A stretch of 64,000 bases of DNA from Phycisphaerales bacterium (GTDB taxonomy: Bacteria; Planctomycetota; Phycisphaerae; Phycisphaerales; UBA1924). Position numbers and translations under genes: made by a program. The DNA is taken from the NCBI GenBank assembly GCA_905339235.1, contig CAJPFG010000026.1:95016-159015 (forward strand), read 5' to 3'. The notes beneath the pieces were generated by a model. It was given only the letters and a program-made list of their open reading frames with translations. It ran no database searches and had not been told where the DNA came from. Positions within the stretch are counted from its first letter, which is position 1, and each line of letters opens with the position of its first letter. This document shows, piece by piece, positions 16,218 to 24,397 of the stretch.

Positions 16218-16790
16218 ATGCACAACATCGCACCCGCCCAGGGAGAGGGCGCCGGCGGCGTGGGGACGCGGCTGACCCCCGAGCAGTTTGCCGCTCGGCT
16301 CCAGGAGTGTCACCGCACCGTGTGGACCATCGCGGTTTCAATCGTGGGTGACCCTTCGCTTGCCGATGACATGGTTCAAGAGGCCGCGGCCGTGGCGCTT
16401 TCCAAGTTGGATGAGTTTGATCCCTCCACGAGTTTCCACGCCTGGTTCGGTCAGGTGGTTCGATTCGTCGCGCTCAACGAGGGTCGCAAGCGGCGGCGTA
16501 CCCGCTCCGAGGGCGACTCGCGGATCGAAGGCGCCGCCGACAGGTCCGACCCGGCGGCCCCGGCGGCGTTTGACTCCCGAGTTCGCGCGGCCCTGGAATC
16601 TCTGGCGGAAGCCCCTCGAACCTGCCTGCTGATGCGGACGCTGCACGGAATGTCTTTCACCCAGATCGCGGCGGCCCTGGATATCCCGGAAGGCACGGCC
16701 ATGAGCCACGTGCACCGGGCCCGGGCGACGCTGCGAGAGCGGCTGGCCTCGATGAATCCCGCGCCGCGTGACCAGGGAGGTGGCGCATGA
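16218..16790 (+). CDS. ECF-type RNA polymerase sigma factor
   Basis: About 190 residues. Region 2 is recognisable in TVWTIAVSIVGDPSLADDMVQEAA and the later FHAWFGQVVRFVALNEGRKRRR, and region 4 in MSFTQIAAALDIPEGTAMSHVHRAR, the helix-turn-helix that reads -35 elements. It would redirect RNA polymerase in response to an envelope or other signal. The start is not settled: ATG at 16218, GTG at 16203 and GTG at 16149 are all in frame. A TAAGAT box near 16125 could be its promoter. The stop overlaps the ATG of the next gene (ATGA at 16787), so the anti-sigma partner is translationally coupled. Confidence 0.9.
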   Translation: MHNIAPAQGEGAGGVGTRLTPEQFAARLQECHRTVWTIAVSIVGDPSLADDMVQEAAAVALSKLDEFDPSTSFHAWFGQVVRFVALNEGRKRRRTRSEGDSRIEGAADRSDPAAPAAFDSRVRAALESLAEAPRTCLLMRTLHGMSFTQIAAALDIPEGTAMSHVHRARATLRERLASMNPAPRDQGGGA

Positions 16791-17659
16791 CCGTGCCTCC
16801 CAGCAACCCGGGCCGCGCCGGCGGGATCGACCCTGTCGATGCCTATTTGGACAACCTGATGACGCCCGACGAACGGGCGGCTTTCGAGCGCCGGCTGGCG
16901 CGGGATGCGGATCTCCGTGAACTGATCGAACTGCAAAAGCAGATCGACGGCTCTCTGGTTCGGCAGTTGCCGTACCGGGCGCCCACGCCCGCGCCCGCGG
17001 CAATCCCCATCTCGCGAGCGGCGGGCATCTCGTGGACGCGGATCCGCTGGATCGGCGCCATCGCGGCGATCGTCGCCCTCGCATTCATCACAGTGCTTTA
17101 CGTGACCCAGCCCCCCGCGTTGAAGTTCCGCGCTCCCGATCTGGTCTATCGCGACTTTGACGCCGCCGGCTGGAAGCCCGCCTGGGTCTGCAAGGACGAC
17201 CGCGAGTTCGCCGAAATGGTCAGTTTCTACCTCGACTCGGCCGTGGTGGTGCCGCTGGACACGCCCGGCGTCACGTTGGCGGGCTGGTCACTGGCCGATC
17301 AGTTCGACCACGGCAAGCCCATCGGCACTCCGATGAGCCAGCAGACTCTGGCGCTGCTGACCAAGGTCGATGGAAAGAACGTGCTGGTCCTGATGGACCG
17401 TCTAAGCAGCGATCGGAAGATGCGAGTCTCCGCCGACAGCGGGCTTTTCCTGCACCGCCGCGAGTTGAACGGCCTCGTGCTGTACGAGGTTTCGCCAATG
17501 CCCGAAGCGCGCGTGCTCCCCAAGGCGTTGCCGGCGGAGGGGCGCCCCAAGCCCGGACCCAGCGGGATCGACGGTCCGAACCACCGCAAGGGCACCGGCA
17601 AGCGGTCGCGAGGCTCTGCGTTGATTGATGGCCCCTCGGACCTCTCCGGGGCCGGTTGA
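16787..17659 (+). CDS. Transmembrane anti-sigma factor
   Basis: 290 residues. The N-terminus (DAYLDNLMTPDERAAFERRLARDADLREL) is the small helical domain that binds ECF sigma factors; it lacks the His-Cys-Cys of zinc-binding anti-sigma factors. One membrane helix is at about 85-107 (IRWIGAIAAIVALAFITVLYV). The exported part (about 110-250) is strand-rich, with LVYRDFDAAGW and WSLADQFDHGK, and may sense a signal. The tail is Pro/Gly/Arg-rich. The four-base overlap with the sigma gene and domain order support the pairing. The end converges on the LOG gene, with three bases between the stops. Confidence 0.85.
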   Translation: MTVPPSNPGRAGGIDPVDAYLDNLMTPDERAAFERRLARDADLRELIELQKQIDGSLVRQLPYRAPTPAPAAIPISRAAGISWTRIRWIGAIAAIVALAFITVLYVTQPPALKFRAPDLVYRDFDAAGWKPAWVCKDDREFAEMVSFYLDSAVVVPLDTPGVTLAGWSLADQFDHGKPIGTPMSQQTLALLTKVDGKNVLVLMDRLSSDRKMRVSADSGLFLHRRELNGLVLYEVSPMPEARVLPKALPAEGRPKPGPSGIDGPNHRKGTGKRSRGSALIDGPSDLSGAG

Positions 17660-17662
17660 TCT

Positions 17663-18460
17663 CTACCGCTCCCCCAGCCACCATCGCTTCTTCAGCCGCC
17701 GTTGACGGTCGAGCGACTCCGTATCCAGGCCGCGCTCGATGTGCCGCACCGCCTCATCCGGCGAGTCCGTGAGCACCAGCAGGTCGGCGTCGGGAGGGCT
17801 GATCGTGCCCTCGATCACCATTCGCCGCTGAAGAAACTCCATCAGCGGGCGCCAGTAGTCCACGCCCATGAGCACGATCGGGAAAGAGAGAATCTTCCCG
17901 GTCTGCACCAGCGTCGCGGCCTCGAAGAGTTCGTCCATCGTCCCGAACCCTCCGGGCAACACCACGAACGCCAGGCTGTACTTCACCAGCATGACCTTGC
18001 GGACAAAGAAGTAGCGGAACGTGATGAACCGGTCCAGGTACGGATTGGGCTTCTGTTCCTGGGGCAGGACGATGTTGCAGCCCAGCGAGTAGCCGCCCTC
18101 CTCCTTGGCGCCGCGATTCGCAGCCTCCATGATCCCAGGCCCGCCGCCGGTCACGACATTGAGCCCCATCCGCGCGATCCGCCTTCCCATCTCGCGGCCC
18201 AACGCGTAGTGCGGGCTGGACTCCGCAAAGCGAGCGGATCCGAAGACGCTCACGCACGGTCCCATGAAATGGAACGCTCGAAAGCCGCGGATGAACTCCG
18301 CGCCGATGCGCACAACCCGCATCGCCTCGCTGACGCGCGTGGTTGGCCCGGCGAGAAACTTGGGAAGGTCAGGATCGCCTACGCCGCGCCAGGGCGTGCC
18401 GTTCGGCCACCGCCCCTTCATTCGCTCGGCGCGGTGTTCGTCCTCGTCGGAGTGCGGCAT
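17663..18460 (-). CDS. LOG-family protein (TIGR00730-type nucleotide hydrolase)
   Basis: 265 residues with the two hallmarks of the LOG family: GGGPGIMEAANRGA (105-118) and PGGFGTMDE (169-177). Characterised members cleave ribose 5-phosphate from adenosine or pyrimidine monophosphates; in plants this makes cytokinin, in bacteria it serves nucleotide salvage. The protein has about 65 extra N-terminal residues ending in MRVVRIGAEFIRGFRAF, seen in larger members of the family. The ATG at 18460 lies seven bases behind a TACTCT box with no ribosome site, so I prefer it to the upstream start at 18502. Confidence 0.88.
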   Translation of the reverse strand: MPHSDEDEHRAERMKGRWPNGTPWRGVGDPDLPKFLAGPTTRVSEAMRVVRIGAEFIRGFRAFHFMGPCVSVFGSARFAESSPHYALGREMGRRIARMGLNVVTGGGPGIMEAANRGAKEEGGYSLGCNIVLPQEQKPNPYLDRFITFRYFFVRKVMLVKYSLAFVVLPGGFGTMDELFEAATLVQTGKILSFPIVLMGVDYWRPLMEFLQRRMVIEGTISPPDADLLVLTDSPDEAVRHIERGLDTESLDRQRRLKKRWWLGER

Positions 18461-18467
18461 CGGCGAC

Positions 18468-18473
18468 AGAGTA
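18468..18473 (-). promoter_or_regulatory. -10 box for a leaderless LOG transcript
   Basis: TACTCT on the minus strand ends seven bases before the ATG at 18460; no Shine-Dalgarno lies between. Confidence 0.35.
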
Positions 18474-18540
18474 CCGAGCCGTGATGGCAAGAGCCGAACC
18501 AACCTGTCGCCAGGTGTTTACCCTTGCGGAATACCGTGGT

Positions 18541-18568
18541 TTGCCTTGGTGAATATGACACATATATC
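18541..18568 (+). promoter_or_regulatory. Possible promoter of the PAS-LuxR gene
   Basis: TTGCCT (18541-18546) and TATATC (18563-18568) are 16 bases apart in a locally AT-rich stretch, unusual for this region. Transcription would start near 18575, about 110 bases before the gene. Confidence 0.35.
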
Positions 18569-18682
18569 CGAAAATACGAGAATTCACTGCCGACTGGTGG
18601 TTCATCGAGCCAATGATCGCATGGGGGGTAAGGGCTCGGCTTCATAAACCGCGAATCGAAACTTTCAAGGAGAGATTTACTC

Positions 18683-19381
18683 ATGACTATGGCTTCTTTT
18701 TCGTCCCGCGAAGTGTCCTCAACGAAGCCCCGTGGCTTTCAGCCCCCCCGCGAAAGCGCTTTCATTTGGGACGCGCTCACGCAGGACACGAACGTCTCGG
18801 TCATCATTCTGGACAGCGCCGGGATCATCGAGTTCGCCAACGACCGCGCTGTGGAGTCCTTCAAACTCAAGAGCAAGGAAGGTTGCATCGGCAAGTCGAT
18901 CGCCGAGTACCTCCCGGCCGACCTGATTCGCGACCGCATGAATCTCGCCAAGGAGTGCCTCGCCTCCGGAAAGGCCCTCACCATAGAGGGAATGACCAAC
19001 GGGGTGCTGCTGCATTGCACGTTCCGTCCGGTCCCGGGTGGTCGGGTCATGAGCGTGTCGCATCTGGCCGCCCCCAACGACCCCATGAGCGCCAAGACCG
19101 AGCCGGGCGTGGTGAAGGCCCAGGTTCAGGATCCGGGCTCCCTCTCGGTCCTGACGACCCGCGAAATGGAAATCCTCAAACTGATCGGCCTCGGGCTTTC
19201 GTCCGCTGAGATCGCCCGCCGGCTCGATCGCAGCGTCAAGACCGTGGAATGGCACCGGGTTTCCCTCGGGGACAAACTCGGCGTCACCAACCGTGTCGAA
19301 CTTGCGCGAATCGCCATCGGTGCCGGCTTGGTCGGGGTTGATCAGCCCCGGACGGCGAACGGGGCGCCTTCGAACAACTGA
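18683..19381 (+). CDS. PAS domain-LuxR-type HTH transcription regulator
   Basis: 232 residues. The first part (about 30-130) reads as a PAS domain: SVIILDSAGIIEFANDRAVESF, GCIGKSIAEYLP and the strand LLHCTFRPVPGGRVMSV. The C-terminal part (about 150-215) is a GerE/LuxR helix-turn-helix: LTTREMEILKLIGLGLSSAEIARRLDRSVKTVEWH, then LGVTNRVELARIAI. No phosphorylation receiver domain is present, so it should sense a ligand or a redox state by PAS or through a partner. AAGGAGAG lies nine bases before the ATG. It precedes the putative metal cluster by about 70 bases on the same strand and could regulate it, which is inference only. Confidence 0.88.
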   Translation: MTMASFSSREVSSTKPRGFQPPRESAFIWDALTQDTNVSVIILDSAGIIEFANDRAVESFKLKSKEGCIGKSIAEYLPADLIRDRMNLAKECLASGKALTIEGMTNGVLLHCTFRPVPGGRVMSVSHLAAPNDPMSAKTEPGVVKAQVQDPGSLSVLTTREMEILKLIGLGLSSAEIARRLDRSVKTVEWHRVSLGDKLGVTNRVELARIAIGAGLVGVDQPRTANGAPSNN

Positions 19382-19416
19382 CGCTCAGGTCGTCTATCAG
19401 GCGTTGCGGGATCGGC

Positions 19417-19446
19417 TTGACAAGGCACGATTGGCGTGGTTAACTT
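19417..19446 (+). promoter_or_regulatory. Promoter of the putative metal-handling cluster
   Basis: A perfect TTGACA (19417-19422) is followed after 17-18 bases by TTAACT/TAACTT (19440-19446). Transcription would start near 19453, almost on the TTG codons of the first gene. Confidence 0.45.
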
Positions 19447-19449
19447 GTC

Positions 19450-19857
19450 TTGTTGAGATCGCATTCTCACATTCGGGTGCCCTTCGGCCGCTGGTCGGTG
19501 GTTGTCGCGTCGGCGATTCTGCTCGCAGGCGTACTGGCCGCGCGGCCGGCGATGTCGTGGCTTCACCTCCACGCCTTCGCCGCCGAGGCGGTTCAGGCCG
19601 CCGCGCACCCCCACGAGTGCCCGCCGTCTACCGGGCACCCGCACGGGCCCCACAACCCGTCAGGGTGCGGCACGTGCTTTGAGTTGCTGCTCGCCAAGTT
19701 CGTGGCCGCCTTTGCGGAAACCGCGCCGGTTGCGGTCGGGTTCACGGCGTGGCCCGCGGCGGCGTGCGCTCCGTCGGTCCCGAAAACTGCGCCGGACGTG
19801 ACCGAGGCTCCCCCGCGAGGGCCGCCCATCCTCGCCTCCGACGCCTCTCGCGCCTGA
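19450..19857 (+). CDS. Small Cys/His-rich exported protein
   Basis: About 135 residues. A basic start and a hydrophobic segment (WSVVVASAILLAGVLAA) suggest export or membrane anchoring. The following WLHLHAF, HPHECPP, GHPHGPHNPSGCGTCFEL region holds at least six His and three Cys within about 50 residues, a likely metal-binding patch reminiscent of DUF2946-like copper-associated proteins, though I cannot assign it to that family. The start is uncertain: TTG at 19450 or 19453, or GTG at 19477. It is the first gene of a collinear group of seven and lies directly after a TTGACA promoter. Confidence 0.6.
   Translation: MLRSHSHIRVPFGRWSVVVASAILLAGVLAARPAMSWLHLHAFAAEAVQAAAHPHECPPSTGHPHGPHNPSGCGTCFELLLAKFVAAFAETAPVAVGFTAWPAAACAPSVPKTAPDVTEAPPRGPPILASDASRA
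19454..19469. promoter_or_regulatory. Small inverted repeat at the transcription start
   Basis: TGAGA at 19454-19458 and TCTCA at 19465-19469 are perfect complements six bases apart, centred near the predicted transcription start of the cluster. It could be a repressor site. Five-base arms are short enough to arise by chance. Confidence 0.25.
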
Positions 19858-19943
19858 TCGTCGCGGGCCTTCCGACCAAAACCCCGTCCGTATCAACTCG
19901 CACTCTGCATGCGCGCCCGCGGCCGTGCCGGGAGTTTCCGCTC

Positions 19944-20738
19944 ATGCGGAATCGCGCGTTCACGCTCATCGAACTGCTCGTGGTCATCGCCGTCACCGCC
20001 CTGCTGATCGGAATCCTGCTGCCCGCGCTCGGGGCAGCCAGGAAAACCGCCCGCCAGACCCGGTGTCTTTCCAACATCCGCAGCCTGGGGATGGCTCAAC
20101 TGATGTACTCGGACACCTACAAGGGCTATCTCGCGGATGTCGGCCTCCCGCACGGCGGCATCGGCGATCCCACCAAGTCCTTCATCTTCACACTGAGCGA
20201 ATACATCGGTTCGATCCCGCGCGACTACGACCCTGCGCCCGCCAACGAGAACTACTTCACGCCCGAAGTCCTTCGCAGTCCGGGGGACAAGAGCCGGTAC
20301 TGGCTGACTCGCGAGGGCGGTCAGCAGGGCCAGTCAACCGGCATCTGGCGCCGGACCAGTTACGGGATGAACGACTGGCTCAGCCGCACGTATCCCCCGG
20401 GGCTCTACTCCAACGAGCCCTTCGACCGCCTGGGCAAGATCGAGCGTCCGTCCTTGACGGTGCAGTTTTTCCTGCTCACCGAAGACCCTGACCTCTACTC
20501 CGGCAATGCGGGATTCGCGGTGAGCGACCACGTGCACACCGAACTCTGGGGCGCCGGGACTCAGTCGCTGGTGGAGGCTTCCAATCAGGTGCACATCGCG
20601 AAATGGGGCGGGCCGAAGCGGTCGGCGGGCTCCCTCTCGAACTACTCGTTTCTCGATGGGCACGCCGCGCCGCTGCGGTTTGAGCGCGTGTATGCGGACC
20701 CGCTGCACAACTCGTTCGACCCGACGGTCGCGCGGTAA
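19944..20738 (+). CDS. Prepilin-type protein (DUF1559/H-X9-DG-like)
   Basis: 264 residues beginning MRNRAFTLIELLVVIAV, the class III prepilin leader and methylation signal cleaved before Phe by a prepilin peptidase, followed by the hydrophobic stalk. The body contains NIRSLGMAQLMYSDTYKGY, common to planctomycete pseudopilin-like proteins, and ends with FLDGHAAPLRF, the H-X9-DG type ending. GGGAG lies ten bases upstream of the ATG at 19944. Such proteins are numerous in planctomycetes and their roles are mostly unknown. Finding one in a metal/ABC cluster suggests extracytoplasmic display or secretion related to the cluster. Confidence 0.88.
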   Translation: MRNRAFTLIELLVVIAVTALLIGILLPALGAARKTARQTRCLSNIRSLGMAQLMYSDTYKGYLADVGLPHGGIGDPTKSFIFTLSEYIGSIPRDYDPAPANENYFTPEVLRSPGDKSRYWLTREGGQQGQSTGIWRRTSYGMNDWLSRTYPPGLYSNEPFDRLGKIERPSLTVQFFLLTEDPDLYSGNAGFAVSDHVHTELWGAGTQSLVEASNQVHIAKWGGPKRSAGSLSNYSFLDGHAAPLRFERVYADPLHNSFDPTVAR

Positions 20739-20760
20739 CCACGCGGAAAGGATCAACCCC

Positions 20761-21534
20761 ATGAACCTACGACTCGTTGGAATCGCCGCGGCATCGCTCG
20801 TATCAGCGAGCGCCATGGCGCAGGTGCACCAGGGCGACATCATCCTGTCGATCGCGGACGGGCGAATCGCGACGAACGCGGGAAGCACTCCCGATCGCGT
20901 CTTCGGCGCAACGCTCCAGCCGGGGAGCCCGCCGTTCGCGACGAGCCCAGGCTTTGACTGCCTTCCCGGCACATTCCCCGCGAGCAGCCGGATCGGATTC
21001 CGGATTCTCGACTCGCTTCGCCTGTGGAACGGCGGGGACTTCACCGGAATCTCACCGTCCCAGATGCGCATCGCCTTCAGCACCCTGCAGGCCTTCACGC
21101 CGACGAGCCCCGAAACTGTCGAAGGCTTTTCGCTGCTGGTAGGCAGCAACGGCCAGTGGCATCGGCACCTGGAGTTCACGCTTCTGGCCCCCGCGGACCC
21201 GGGCCTGTACCTACTGGACCTGCAAATCTACAACACCGGCGGAGTGGCCGACTCTCTGCCCTTCTGGATCATCTTCAACAACGGCATGGACCCGGCACAA
21301 CTGGAGCCCGCGGCCCGGTGGGTGCGCGAGCACCTCATCGACCCGCCGGCGTGCGATCCCGACGTGAACTGCGACGGCGCGGTCAACGGGTTCGACATTC
21401 AGGCGACCGAAGAAGCGGTCAACGGCGACTTCACCAACTTCTGCCATTCCGACGCGGACCTGAACACCGACGGAACCATCAATGGATTCGATATCGAGAC
21501 CGAAGAACAACGTGTCAACGGCCTGCCGTGCTGA
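20761..21534 (+). CDS. Secreted protein with Cys-containing dockerin repeat
   Basis: 257 residues with a signal peptide ending in SAMA. The core from VHQGDIILSIADGRI to WHRHLEFTLLAPADPGLYLL is strand-rich and clearly homologous to the next gene's product. The His-x-His followed by FT and PGLYLL resembles surface-anchored proteins that accompany metal ABC transporters in Actinobacteria, which is suggestive only. The C-terminus carries two loops, DVNCDGAVNGFD and DLNTDGTINGFD, of the GC-type dockerin kind found in planctomycetes, probably a calcium-binding anchoring module. AAAGGA precedes the ATG by nine bases; the gap to the prepilin gene is 22 bases. Confidence 0.8.
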   Translation: MNLRLVGIAAASLVSASAMAQVHQGDIILSIADGRIATNAGSTPDRVFGATLQPGSPPFATSPGFDCLPGTFPASSRIGFRILDSLRLWNGGDFTGISPSQMRIAFSTLQAFTPTSPETVEGFSLLVGSNGQWHRHLEFTLLAPADPGLYLLDLQIYNTGGVADSLPFWIIFNNGMDPAQLEPAARWVREHLIDPPACDPDVNCDGAVNGFDIQATEEAVNGDFTNFCHSDADLNTDGTINGFDIETEEQRVNGLPC

Positions 21535-21556
21535 GCACGGTGGGAAGGAGAACTCC

Positions 21557-22240
21557 GTGCGTTTCCGAGCATTCATTTCAATCGTGCTCCTGCTGACCCC
21601 CGGCCTGGCGCTGGGTGCGCCCCCGGAGGGGGATATTTTCATCGAGACTGTGGGCGGCCGCGTCGAAACGGGACGCGTCAGTGAAGACGGCGTCTCCGTC
21701 ACCCGCGGCGTGCGCGTCTTCTACGGCGAACTGGGGATCGATCTTCCCAATGTGACCGACGAGCCGGGCATTCTGTCCGAGGTCGGCGCGTTCGACCCCG
21801 GCGGGTATGTCTCATTCACCCTGCACCGCGCGCTCCGGAAGTGGGACGGCTCGGACTTCGAGTCGATCCCCGCGGAAACGATGTCCGTCCAGTTCGGTCC
21901 GTTCACCGCGACAACTCCCGCAACGGATGCACCCGTGGCAGGATTCCAGATGCCCGTGGGGCCCGACGGCGAGTTCCACGAGCACGCATTATGGATGCTT
22001 GACAATCCCGCGAGCGACGGAATCTACCTCATGACGCTCGACCTCCTCGCCAACAACGCATCGGCATCCGAGCCCATCTGGGTCCTCTTCGGGCAAAGCA
22101 CCGGCGAAGCCGACGTGGACGCGGCGTTCGACTGGGCGACCACCAACATCCCGTCTCCCGCGGCCGCGGGTCTGTTCGGCGGCCTGCTGCTGCCCGCACG
22201 CCGCCGGACACGTCCGATCGGGCCGCCGCCGGCACGCTGA
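21557..22240 (+). CDS. Secreted protein, paralogue of the preceding gene, with sorting-type tail
   Basis: 227 residues starting with GTG behind GGGAAGGAGAA. The signal peptide (FISIVLLLTPGLALG) is followed by GDIFIETVGGRVETG, KWDGSDFESIPAETM and EFHEHALWMLDNPASDGIYLM, which align with the preceding protein. The dockerin is replaced by a short hydrophobic stretch and Arg cluster (AAAGLFGGLLLPARRR), like a PEP-CTERM type sorting tail. The two neighbours therefore share a core but use different C-terminal anchoring signals. The HEH triplet sits where its paralogue has HRH. Confidence 0.78.
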   Translation: MRFRAFISIVLLLTPGLALGAPPEGDIFIETVGGRVETGRVSEDGVSVTRGVRVFYGELGIDLPNVTDEPGILSEVGAFDPGGYVSFTLHRALRKWDGSDFESIPAETMSVQFGPFTATTPATDAPVAGFQMPVGPDGEFHEHALWMLDNPASDGIYLMTLDLLANNASASEPIWVLFGQSTGEADVDAAFDWATTNIPSPAAAGLFGGLLLPARRRTRPIGPPPAR

Positions 22241-22304
22241 ACGCCGGCCGCCCCGGGCGAGCGAACAACGCCCCGGGCTATTCTTCTAACTTCCAGGAAA
22301 CGTC

Positions 22305-22988
22305 ATGCCCGACACGCCCGCGCTGGAGATTCAGGACCTCGAGTTCTCGTACGCCCCGGCGGATGACGAGCCGCCGTTCTCGATCCGCCTCCCCTCCCTC
22401 TTGCTCGGGCGCGGAGAGCAGGTGCTGGTGACCGCACCCTCGGGAGGCGGAAAAAGCACGCTGCTCTCGTTGATCGCCGGGCTGATGGAGCCCGTCCGCG
22501 GCTCCGTCAGGATCGACGGGACGGTCGTGCACTCGCTCCGCGGCGCGGCCCGCGATCACTTCCGCGGCCGAAAGGTGGGGATGATCTTCCAGACTTTCAA
22601 CCTGCTCCAGGGCTTCACCGCCCTCGAGAATGTATCGGCGGCGCTGATGATGTCGGACATCCCCGAGCGCGAACACCGCAAACGCGCGAGCGAGTTGCTG
22701 GCATCGCTCGGCATCCGCACGCCCGAGCGGCGCGTCGAGCGCCTGAGCGTCGGCCAGCAGCAGCGCGTAGGCGTCGCGAGAGCCCTCGCGTGCGACCCCG
22801 TGCTCGTGCTCGCCGACGAGCCGACCGCCAGCCTCGACCCGGATAACGCGGCCGGGGCCATCGACCTCATCGAGCGCGCTTGCAAGCAGAAGAACGCGGC
22901 CCTGCTGTGCGTCAGCCACGACCCCGGAATGAGGGACCGTTTCCAGAGGCACGAGCGACTCGAGCACGCGGGCGCGGCGACGGCGTGA
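22305..22988 (+). CDS. ABC transporter ATP-binding protein (LolD/MacB type)
   Basis: 227 residues. Walker A APSGGGKST (44-52), Q-loop Gln96, signature LSVGQQQR (147-154), Walker B VLVLADEP (166-173) and the switch His in VSHD are all present, so it should be an active ATPase. The similarity is to the LolD/MacB/FtsE branch that works with FtsX-like permeases, consistent with the gene 19 bases downstream. It would power movement or release of a substrate at the periplasmic side of the inner membrane. Confidence 0.95.
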   Translation: MPDTPALEIQDLEFSYAPADDEPPFSIRLPSLLLGRGEQVLVTAPSGGGKSTLLSLIAGLMEPVRGSVRIDGTVVHSLRGAARDHFRGRKVGMIFQTFNLLQGFTALENVSAALMMSDIPEREHRKRASELLASLGIRTPERRVERLSVGQQQRVGVARALACDPVLVLADEPTASLDPDNAAGAIDLIERACKQKNAALLCVSHDPGMRDRFQRHERLEHAGAATA

Positions 22989-23007
22989 CCCACCCACGAG
23001 CCACACC

Positions 23008-24384
23008 ATGAACGACTGGACCATCGTCACCAGGAGTCTGCGAGCAAGGCTGTTCTCGACGTGCACCACCGTCGTAATGGTGGCCGTCGGCGTGGCCCTG
23101 ATGAGCGTGCTCCTGACGATGCGTTCCGCCGGGAGCAAGTCCTTCCAGCGCGGGACCGGAAACGTTCACCTGCTGGTCAGCCGCGACGCGAGCCCGCTGG
23201 TAAGCGTGCTGAACGGCCTCTTCTACGCCGCGGCCCCCGCCAAGCCCGTGGCCTTCTCCGAGTTCCAGACCATCTCAAAGAAACTGCCGCTCGAATGGGC
23301 GATCCCCGTGCAACTGGGGGACAGTTACAAGGGCGCCTGGCCAGTTCTCGCAACGACCGAAGAGTTCTTCACCAGGTTCAAGCCCGCGGAGGACGCCGCG
23401 TGGGAGTTCGCCGACGGCGGCCGGTTCGACGCAAACTTCAAGGTGGTCGTCGGCGCCAGCGCGGCCCGGGGCACGGGGCTCAAGCGCGGCGACCACATCG
23501 TGCTCACCCACGGATCGGCGGGGTCCCGGGCGGGCCCCATCCATGAACACGACGAGGTGGAATACGAAGTCGTTGGGATCCTCAAGCCCACCGGCACCGC
23601 GCACGATCGCGCCCTCTTCACCAATCTGCCCAGCACCTGGCTCATCCACGCCCTGGATCGCATGGAGCGAGAGGGCACGCTGGAACACGATCACGACGCA
23701 ACGCCCGCCGCGAACGGCGCCGCAACGGATACCGCGCACGCCGAACCACATCACGACGGCCACGCCGAGTTCCCCGTCCACGAGGAGGACCTCACGGACG
23801 CAGACCGCAAGATCACGAACATCTACCTGCGTGTCCTGACCAGGCCGGGCTCCGACATTTCCGCCGCCATCCCGGTGGTAATGGAGCAGATCCGGCGCGA
23901 CCCTGCCTTCCAGAACGCACCTTTCACGGTCGCGGGCCCGCAAAACGAGATCCAGCGCCTGATGGGCATCGTCGGAAACGTCGATCGGATTCTGCTGGCC
24001 ATGGCGGTTGTCGTGATGATCTCCAGCGCGGTGGGAATCATGCTCGCGCTGTACAACTCGATGGAGCAGCGCCGGCGTCAGATCGCGATCCTGCGAGTCC
24101 TCGGCGCAAGCCGGGGACGCATCTTCGGTCTGGTGATGACCGAGTCGGCCATCATCGGGCTCATCGGCGCAGCGGCGGGTCTGCTGCTCGGGCTGATCGG
24201 GGGCCAGGCAGCCGCGGCGGTCATGCGGCTACACCTGGGCCTCTTCATCGATCCTTCGATCCCCCCGGTCATCGCCGCGGCGCTCGGGGTCGCCACGCTG
24301 GCCCTGGCCAGCGTTGCAGGAGTAGTCCCGGCGGTGATGGCCTACCGCACAAGTGTGGCCAAGAATCTCAGGCCGATGGCGTAA
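23008..24384 (+). CDS. FtsX-like ABC permease with His-rich periplasmic loop
   Basis: 458 residues with the MacB/LolC layout: one N-terminal membrane helix (about 12-35), a large periplasmic domain, and three C-terminal helices, the first with AMAVVVMISSAVGIMLALYNSMEQRRRQIAILRVLGASR, an FtsX signature. The periplasmic domain contains a stretch around residues 228-262 with ten or so His residues (EHDHD, HAEPHHDGHAEF), a likely metal-binding loop. This recalls zinc-linked operons in proteobacteria in which an FtsX-type permease, ATPase and DUF3299 protein occur together. A role in zinc or copper handling is inference. Confidence 0.9.
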   Translation: MNDWTIVTRSLRARLFSTCTTVVMVAVGVALMSVLLTMRSAGSKSFQRGTGNVHLLVSRDASPLVSVLNGLFYAAAPAKPVAFSEFQTISKKLPLEWAIPVQLGDSYKGAWPVLATTEEFFTRFKPAEDAAWEFADGGRFDANFKVVVGASAARGTGLKRGDHIVLTHGSAGSRAGPIHEHDEVEYEVVGILKPTGTAHDRALFTNLPSTWLIHALDRMEREGTLEHDHDATPAANGAATDTAHAEPHHDGHAEFPVHEEDLTDADRKITNIYLRVLTRPGSDISAAIPVVMEQIRRDPAFQNAPFTVAGPQNEIQRLMGIVGNVDRILLAMAVVVMISSAVGIMLALYNSMEQRRRQIAILRVLGASRGRIFGLVMTESAIIGLIGAAAGLLLGLIGGQAAAAVMRLHLGLFIDPSIPPVIAAALGVATLALASVAGVVPAVMAYRTSVAKNLRPMA

Positions 24385-24397
24385 CGAGGAGCACGGA

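Noticed and set aside
22246..22278. Two CCCCGGGC direct repeats before the ABC ATPase gene
   Set aside because: They can pair over only six bases and have no U-run; too weak to call a terminator or operator.
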